Below are positions 4,556-8,949 of a DNA stretch of 8,949 nucleotides, piece after piece. Under the pieces are notes generated by a model. It had not been told where the DNA came from. It worked only from the letters and a program-made list of their open reading frames with translations, and made no database searches. Source of the stretch: a bacterium UBP17_UBA6191 (lineage in GTDB: Bacteria; Muiribacteriota; UBA6191); contig DITF01000327.1 of NCBI GenBank assembly GCA_002422125.1, positions 1-8,949 on the forward strand. The letters run 5' to 3'. Numbering within the stretch: the stretch's first letter is position 1; each line of letters begins with the position of its first letter. The position numbers were made by a program, and so were the translations under genes.

Positions 4556-6382
4556 ATGAGCCCCGTAGTTAAAAAACTTCCCGTATTGGTGGCGGCCAGA
4601 GTAGCTGCCGCTGAGGTTATTACCCGACCCGTTAATGTTGTCAAAGAACTGGTGGAGAACTCTATTGATGCTGGGGCAACCCAGATCAGGGTGAGCATCC
4701 AGGGTGGTGGCAAACACTTCATTGAGGTTTGGGATGACGGGGTTGGTATGGTGGCAGAAGATCTGCTTCTGTCCTTGCAAAAACATGCAACTTCCAAAAT
4801 TTTTTCTCTGGAGGATTTGAATCATCTGGATTCTTTTGGGTTTCGGGGCGAGGCTTTGCCAAGCATTGCGGCTGTAGCCAGATTGCAGATTGAAAGTCGA
4901 TATAAGGGTTCTGAATGTGCTTATCTTGCCAGTCAAAGTGGGGTAGAGGCTTCCGAGGTTCAGGTTTCTTCTTTAAGTTCAGGCACCAAGGTGACTGTCA
5001 GGGATCTGTTTTACAACATTCCGGCCCGATTAAAATTTCTGAAGAGCGAAAAGTATGAAAAATCCCTGATAGAGGAGTTGATTCAGAATTTTATTGCCGC
5101 CACTCCCAATATCAGCTTTGAGTTAAAGAGCCATCAAGAACGGGTCCTTTATCATTCAGGTCTTGGCGGTGATGAAGAAATGCTACAAAGCATCTACGGG
5201 GCAGCAACCGCTTCCAGAATGGTGGAGTTAACACCCAAAAAACACCCCATTCTTGGATTTATTACCCGTGGTTATGCAGGTCTTCCCGATCTTTGTCGCT
5301 CCGATACCTCGCAACTGCGATTTTTTGTCAACCGCCGTATTGTGAACCATCCTGGATTAAGACGGATGATCCGAATGGCCTACGACTCCCTGTCCGAGAC
5401 AAAAAAATGGCCGGTGGGACTTTATTGGATCGAGATTCCACCACGGATGTTAGATGTGAATATTCACCCGCAAAAAACCGAAATTCGCATTGAAAATGAA
5501 GTGCTGTTAAATGAATTTTTGTTAAAAAATGTCAGGCAGTTGCTTTTGAGCCAGGACTTAAGTCCTAGAATGCAACTAGGGACCACAATTCAGAAGCTGA
5601 GTAGTATTGAGACAAGTTTTGAGCCTACATTAGACCCTGATATGCCTAGGACTCTTTATAGTCAAAGCCCGTTACTCCCAAAGGAACCTCCCGCTGAAAA
5701 GGTAACCACTCAAACCCTAGCCAAACAGGTAGGATCATTGAAAATTCAGATTCCTGAGGAGCTTAATTTAGCGATTGAAAAGCCAAAGGTCTCGCGGTTG
5801 GATAAGTTTCGAGTGGTGGGGCAGCTCAAAAAAACTCTGATTCTTTGTGAGTCAGGGGAAGATATGATGGTAATTGATCAGCATATTGCCCAAGAGCGGG
5901 TTTTGTTTGATCAGTGTTATCTGGCTCTTTGTGATCCAGGAAAAAATCTTCAGACTCAGAAGCTTTTGAGCCCACTGCGCTTTTCTGGTACGGCTAGTGA
6001 ACTTTCTCTGGTTGAGGAACATAGGCAGTCTTTATTGAGTGTGGGAATCGATTGTCGTGTAGAGGGTTTGGAGCTTTTAGTCTTTGGGTATCCTCAGGAG
6101 TTGAGCACGGGAATTGATCGGGAGTTTATCCAGAAATTGTTAAGCTCCTTGGAGAAAAATCAGGTATCCAGTGTGATGGAGGATTATTTTCGGGAAATTG
6201 CTTCGGCATTGGCCTGTCGTGGTTCGATTAAGGCTGGAATGGAGCTAACTCTTGCGGAAATGCAAAGACTGGTGGATGATTTGTCTTATAGTGCCAATCC
6301 CTACTTTTGTCCTCATGGCCGCCCCGTAATCGTAAAAATTAGTGTGAAGGAACTTTTGTCACGGTTTCATCGATATGAATAG
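4556..6382 (+). CDS. mutL: DNA mismatch repair protein MutL, endonuclease type
   Basis: MutL couples MutS mismatch recognition to strand incision. The 608-residue protein has a GHL ATPase N-terminal half and a C-terminal dimerisation/endonuclease domain joined by a polar linker (about 345-415). ATPase motifs: KELVENSIDAGA with catalytic Glu31 and metal-binding Asn35, DDGVGM (60-65), QKHATSKI (75-82), GFRGEAL (95-101), GTKVTVRDLFYNIPAR, and the DVNIHPQKTEIR segment with the conserved Lys. The near-invariant NxIAAGEV segment reads ARVAAAEV (14-21), with Asn14 and Gly19 positions both Ala. The C-terminal domain has DQHIAQERVLFD (441-452), ACRGSIK from 553 and CPHGRP (585-590), the metal-binding motifs of MutL homologues that nick DNA themselves, as in bacteria without MutH. 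The start ATG at 4556 is followed directly by the family's LP..V opening; no ribosome-binding site is present. The gene overlaps miaA by 8 bases, a pairing seen in many bacteria. Confidence 0.96.
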   Translation: MSPVVKKLPVLVAARVAAAEVITRPVNVVKELVENSIDAGATQIRVSIQGGGKHFIEVWDDGVGMVAEDLLLSLQKHATSKIFSLEDLNHLDSFGFRGEALPSIAAVARLQIESRYKGSECAYLASQSGVEASEVQVSSLSSGTKVTVRDLFYNIPARLKFLKSEKYEKSLIEELIQNFIAATPNISFELKSHQERVLYHSGLGGDEEMLQSIYGAATASRMVELTPKKHPILGFITRGYAGLPDLCRSDTSQLRFFVNRRIVNHPGLRRMIRMAYDSLSETKKWPVGLYWIEIPPRMLDVNIHPQKTEIRIENEVLLNEFLLKNVRQLLLSQDLSPRMQLGTTIQKLSSIETSFEPTLDPDMPRTLYSQSPLLPKEPPAEKVTTQTLAKQVGSLKIQIPEELNLAIEKPKVSRLDKFRVVGQLKKTLILCESGEDMMVIDQHIAQERVLFDQCYLALCDPGKNLQTQKLLSPLRFSGTASELSLVEEHRQSLLSVGIDCRVEGLELLVFGYPQELSTGIDREFIQKLLSSLEKNQVSSVMEDYFREIASALACRGSIKAGMELTLAEMQRLVDDLSYSANPYFCPHGRPVIVKISVKELLSRFHRYE

Positions 6383-7280
6383 GCAGATATGGTGTCTGTT
6401 TGGAGCTACAGCATCTGGTAAGAGTGAGATGGCCATGAGCCTGGCGGCCAATCACCCACTAGAGATTGTCTGTATGGATGCTTTTCAGGTTTATCAAAAT
6501 ATCCCAATCCTTTCGGCTGCCCCGGATTCTGAGGATGTAAAAAAGGTCCCCCATCACGGTTTTGCCATTTTAAGACCCGATCAGAGTTTTTCGGTAGTTG
6601 AGTGGTATGAAAGAACCGTGGCTACTATCTGTGCCATTTGGGAGAGGCAAAAGATTCCTTTATTAGTCGGGGGGACTGGGCTGTATCTCAAACTGATCCA
6701 AGCCGGTCTGGAGGAGACGGGAGCAGCAATTAATTCCGAATTGAGGCAGGATTTGGAAGCCAAGGGGCTAAAAAACGGGTCGCTTTGGCTTTGGGATGAG
6801 TTAAAGCGGGTCTGGCCCAAACGAGCCGATGAGCTTCATTTTAATGATAAAAAACGAGTGATTCGGGCTCTGGAGATTTTTTATTCACCCAATTCCTCTC
6901 AAAGGGGGCAAATCCGTGATGAGCTGGCTATATTCTGTCCAGAGTGGAAAAAAATCTGGCTGAATCCAAACCGGGATCTTTTGTACCATAGAATCAATCA
7001 AAGAGTGCTTTTGATGGAAACCCGTGGACTGGTAGAGGAAGTTAAGAATCTTCAGAATTCTTATACGGTACATGGAACCATCTCACAAGCCATCGGTTAC
7101 AAAGAAACACTGGGCTTTTTGGCTGGAACCCACTCTCGGGAGGCATGGATTCAATGGATACAACAAAATACAAGAAGGTTTGCCAAAAGGCAGTTAACCT
7201 GGTTTCGGGCGCAAAAAGATGTTTGGGAGTGTTCCTCGGTCTCGGATATTGCTCCATGGTGCAGTCCGAAAACAGTCTAA
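6375..7280 (+). CDS. miaA: tRNA dimethylallyltransferase MiaA
   Basis: MiaA transfers a dimethylallyl group from DMAPP to N6 of A37 in tRNAs reading UNN codons (i6A), usually the precursor of ms2i6A. The 301-residue protein has the P-loop GATASGKS (10-17; usually GPTASGKT), then the DSxQ region as DAFQVY with catalytic Asp35 kept and Ser replaced by Ala36. The usual GTAKP segment reads LSAAP. Later motifs are normal: HHGFAILRPDQSFSV, LVGGTGLYL, NDKKRVIRALEIF, QAIGYKETLGFL and TRRFAKRQLTWFR, the last providing the conserved Arg and tRNA contacts. The start ATG at 6375 lies within the last codons of mutL (ATGAATAG), and no clear Shine-Dalgarno site precedes it, so translation is probably coupled to mutL. 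The last 127 bases overlap the best start of the next gene in another frame. After the TWFR motif come about 25 poorly conserved residues. Confidence 0.95.
   Translation: MNRQIWCLFGATASGKSEMAMSLAANHPLEIVCMDAFQVYQNIPILSAAPDSEDVKKVPHHGFAILRPDQSFSVVEWYERTVATICAIWERQKIPLLVGGTGLYLKLIQAGLEETGAAINSELRQDLEAKGLKNGSLWLWDELKRVWPKRADELHFNDKKRVIRALEIFYSPNSSQRGQIRDELAIFCPEWKKIWLNPNRDLLYHRINQRVLLMETRGLVEEVKNLQNSYTVHGTISQAIGYKETLGFLAGTHSREAWIQWIQQNTRRFAKRQLTWFRAQKDVWECSSVSDIAPWCSPKTV
7138..7143 (+). promoter_or_regulatory. Shine-Dalgarno-like site inside miaA for the following gene
   Basis: GGGAGG at 7138-7143 lies 10 bases before the ATG at 7154 and only 1 base before the ATG at 7145. The spacing favours 7154 as the start. 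The site is inside miaA coding sequence, so it could be accidental; no comparable site precedes the alternative ATG at 7256. Confidence 0.45.
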
Positions 7281-8449
7281 AGCAGGAGCTATTTCACAAT
7301 CTTTACGCTGAAAGAAACATTCCTGTACCGGCCATACCAGTTAAGCCGGGAGTGCATCTGGTGGCCCCACTTGATCTTGGCATTAGTCCGCTTATGCCAC
7401 CCGGAGGTTTTGCCTATTTATTGGGATCGTTTAGCCCATCTCCAGGGCTTGGGGATAAAACCATTTTGTTTGAATGGCCGGATAGGGGCAATGCATTGGT
7501 ATCTATTTACAAGACCCAGTATTTCAGCGGTTGGCGCTGGTTTTGGTATGGGCAGCCTGGTGGGGCCTATGGGCAAATTGTTGGGGGGTATTACGATCTA
7601 TCCGATCAGACCTTGCCCTCAGCCCCGGCCATGACCAAGAGCTGGAATCATTTACGCTTAAGCTGGATCGCTCCCAAAGCCTCGGGCTATTCCACAAGAG
7701 TTTCTCTAATGATTAGTCCTCGTGCTGATCTGGAATTGTTTAATGCTCAGGCAGGAAAAATTATCTATGACGGGCCCGGTACCAGTACTAGCCTGATGTT
7801 AGAGCAACACCCCGGAACTTGGGTATCTCTGGGCTTTTTTGGTATGCGTGAGATTAACGGACTGAGAATCGATTCAGGAGGTGGTGTACAGCAGTTCACA
7901 TCTTCCTCCGGGGCCATTAATCCTATCGCTTCCGTTTTTAGTTCCAGAAATTCAGATGGCCTGCAATCAAGAACCCTTCTAAAATTTGCCATCCCCAGAG
8001 TTTTGAGCACAGCCCAGACATTTTACAAGTACCGTCCTCCCGGCTCCGCGGATCCTGAGGATCAATATGGCAATGTTATGCCCTGGCCCAAGTCTGAAGA
8101 CAGATATATCATTCAAGGGTCGCATTTTATGGCTCAGACTTTACCCGATTGGAAAAACAGGGTAACTGTTTTGGTGGAAAGAGATATAAATACTGGGGCC
8201 GAATATGTCGTGGATCCACAGTACATTTTAGATGGGGATCAGAACCGGGTGGTAGTCTCATTTCTAAATCGTCCCAACACAGCACTTACTGGACCAATTC
8301 TTGGAGTGGATCAACCATGCCGCTTTCTTGAAGTCTATGCAATTCAGGGTGGTAGTGGATTAAGCAGGGAGTCGGCCTTTGTCTCTAACCCGATAACTCT
8401 AAAAGTGGTGCATGCGAATCCTTACCTGGCGAATAAATGTCAGCTTTAG
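7154..8449 (+). CDS. Probable exported protein of unknown family, beta-sandwich-like
   Basis: I do not recognise this gene. From the ATG at 7154 it encodes 431 residues; an ATG at 7256, nearer the miaA stop, would give 397. The longer form has a signal-like N-terminus: basic residues at K5, K7, K8, K12, K21, R22, then a hydrophobic run C23-V36. Cys33 is preceded by Leu-Gly-Tyr, which only loosely resembles a lipobox. The rest is rich in Gly, Ser, Pro and aromatics in alternating strand-like segments, with few Cys (389 and 429, the latter four residues from the end, possibly a disulphide). An aromatic cluster WRWFWY lies at 127-132. WNHLRLSW (164-171) resembles the central strand of LamG/concanavalin-like domains, a weak similarity only. 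No catalytic motif was found. The gene follows miaA and precedes a fucose-synthesis gene, so an envelope or glycan-binding role is possible but unproven. Confidence 0.7.
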   Translation: MDTTKYKKVCQKAVNLVSGAKRCLGVFLGLGYCSMVQSENSLKQELFHNLYAERNIPVPAIPVKPGVHLVAPLDLGISPLMPPGGFAYLLGSFSPSPGLGDKTILFEWPDRGNALVSIYKTQYFSGWRWFWYGQPGGAYGQIVGGYYDLSDQTLPSAPAMTKSWNHLRLSWIAPKASGYSTRVSLMISPRADLELFNAQAGKIIYDGPGTSTSLMLEQHPGTWVSLGFFGMREINGLRIDSGGGVQQFTSSSGAINPIASVFSSRNSDGLQSRTLLKFAIPRVLSTAQTFYKYRPPGSADPEDQYGNVMPWPKSEDRYIIQGSHFMAQTLPDWKNRVTVLVERDINTGAEYVVDPQYILDGDQNRVVVSFLNRPNTALTGPILGVDQPCRFLEVYAIQGGSGLSRESAFVSNPITLKVVHANPYLANKCQL

Positions 8450-8476
8450 GTCGGGTTTGTTGGGACTAAAATATAG

Positions 8477-8505
8477 TTGCGTTGGGATTTGAAATGGCAT
8501 ACTCT
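8477..8505 (+). promoter_or_regulatory. Weak candidate promoter for the GDP-L-fucose synthase gene
   Basis: Two overlapping readings exist. One is an extended -10, TGG-CATACT (8495-8503), a four-of-six match. The other is TTGCGT (8477-8482) and TACTCT (8500-8505) at a 17-base spacing. Either predicts a start 2-4 bases before the ATG at 8514. No Shine-Dalgarno site precedes that ATG. No terminator hairpin is evident between 8450 and 8476. Confidence 0.3.
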
Positions 8506-8513
8506 TAGCCCTT

Positions 8514-8949
8514 ATGCAAGTTCAGGAGAAAATCTTTGTCGCCGGACATCGTGGGTTGGTCGGCTCATCTATTGTCAGACAGTTAAAAATCCAGGGCTTT
8601 GAGAATCTGGTTTTGCGCACTAGCCAGGAATTGGATCTTAGAGACTCCCATCATGTAGATAAGTTTTTTGCGGCCAATCGACCAGAATATGTGTTTTTGG
8701 CGGCAGCAAAGGTTGGGGGCATTTGGGCCAACAAAACCAAAAAAGCCGAGTTTTTACGAGACAATCTTTTGATTCAGACTAATGTGATGGAAGCTGCCCA
8801 CCGTTTTGGCGCCAAAAAGCTTTTGTTTTTGGGCAGTTCCTGTATCTATCCAAAACATTCACCCCAGCCCATGAAAGAAGAATATCTTCTTACCGGTACT
8901 TTAGAGGAAACCAACGATGCTTACGCCATTGCCAAAATTGCAGGCATCA
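8514..8949 (+). CDS. fcl: GDP-L-fucose synthase, 5' part (runs off the right edge)
   Basis: GDP-L-fucose synthase (WcaG/GMER) is a short-chain dehydrogenase-fold enzyme that epimerises and reduces GDP-4-keto-6-deoxy-mannose with NADPH to GDP-L-fucose for surface polysaccharide. The 145 codons in the window have no stop and cover about the N-terminal half of a protein that is usually 310-320 residues. Diagnostic motifs: the Rossmann glycine motif GHRGLVGS (11-18), AAAKVGGI with the following AN....AEFLRDN, the LFLGSSCIYPK active-site strand with Ser108-Ser109-Cys110, the KEEYLLTGTLEETNDAYAIAK segment, and the catalytic Tyr137-x-x-x-Lys141. These match the E. coli enzyme with a one-residue offset. 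The ATG at 8514 places the nucleotide-binding strand at residue 6 as expected; it lacks a Shine-Dalgarno site. The partner GDP-mannose dehydratase (gmd) is not in the window and may lie downstream. Confidence 0.95.
   Translation, partial: MQVQEKIFVAGHRGLVGSSIVRQLKIQGFENLVLRTSQELDLRDSHHVDKFFAANRPEYVFLAAAKVGGIWANKTKKAEFLRDNLLIQTNVMEAAHRFGAKKLLFLGSSCIYPKHSPQPMKEEYLLTGTLEETNDAYAIAKIAGI

Noticed and set aside
4441..4936. Minus-strand frames of 118 and 132 codons opposite the small ORF and mutL
   Set aside because: They are antisense to conserved MutL motifs, with Ser/Thr-rich low-complexity translation typical of shadow frames.
7145..7153. ATG at 7145 as start of the exported protein
   Set aside because: The GGGAGG site is only one base away, too close for use; the ATG at 7154 has workable spacing.
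7371..7716. Additional plus-strand frames inside the exported-protein gene
   Set aside because: They are alternate-frame shadows; the main frame is continuous from 7154 to 8449 without a break.
7767..7795. Cluster of short palindromes (GGGCCC, GGTACC, AGTACT) in the exported-protein gene
   Set aside because: They are adjacent six-base palindromes without higher-order repetition, within a good coding frame; probably chance.
1..8949. CRISPR array, tRNA/rRNA, insertion sequence, phage or defence genes
   Set aside because: I looked for repeat-spacer periodicity, cloverleaf-like sequence, terminal inverted repeats and hallmark proteins on both strands and saw none.

Overview
The window holds mostly housekeeping genes of a bacterium of moderate GC (roughly mid-40s percent, judged by eye). 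I cannot place it taxonomically. Three things suggest a Gram-negative-like organism from a less-studied lineage: an endonuclease-type MutL, a GDP-L-fucose synthase (fucose-containing surface glycan), and a YbhL/YccA-type Bax-inhibitor protein. Core enzymes are clear to family level but carry substitutions in several normally fixed motifs, which fits a lineage distant from the model bacteria. No CRISPR array, tRNA, rRNA, insertion sequence, phage gene or recognisable defence system was seen.

Layout. Bases 1-3420 form a tightly packed plus-strand run: a TPR-like protein of unknown role, NAD kinase (nadK), a tandem universal stress protein and the t6A synthase subunit tsaD. The first pair overlaps by one base, and tsaD begins 2 bases after the usp stop. 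The run converges on a minus-strand Bax inhibitor-1 family membrane protein (3485-4246). A strong hairpin between them has its U-tract only in the minus direction. Bases 4247-4555 are a divergent intergenic region with an extended -10 promoter for the membrane protein, an imperfect inverted repeat, a possible 40-residue ORF and the mutL promoter. Then follow mutL and miaA (8-base overlap), a probably exported protein of about 431 residues and no recognised family whose best-supported start lies inside miaA, and finally the 5' part of a GDP-L-fucose synthase gene that runs off the right edge.

How they work together. TsaD and MiaA both act on tRNA position 37 next to the anticodon (t6A and i6A). 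The mutL-miaA pairing is common in bacteria. NadK supplies NADP(H), which Fcl uses as reductant, but nothing here links them in regulation.

The most distinctive signal is in the initiation regions. Extended -10 promoters of the form TGn-TAnAnT recur. In two cases (usp and mutL) the -10 hexamer lies exactly six bases before the ATG with no Shine-Dalgarno sequence, which predicts leaderless mRNAs. The membrane protein and the exported protein instead have good Shine-Dalgarno sites. The least explained gene is the exported protein at 7154-8449.
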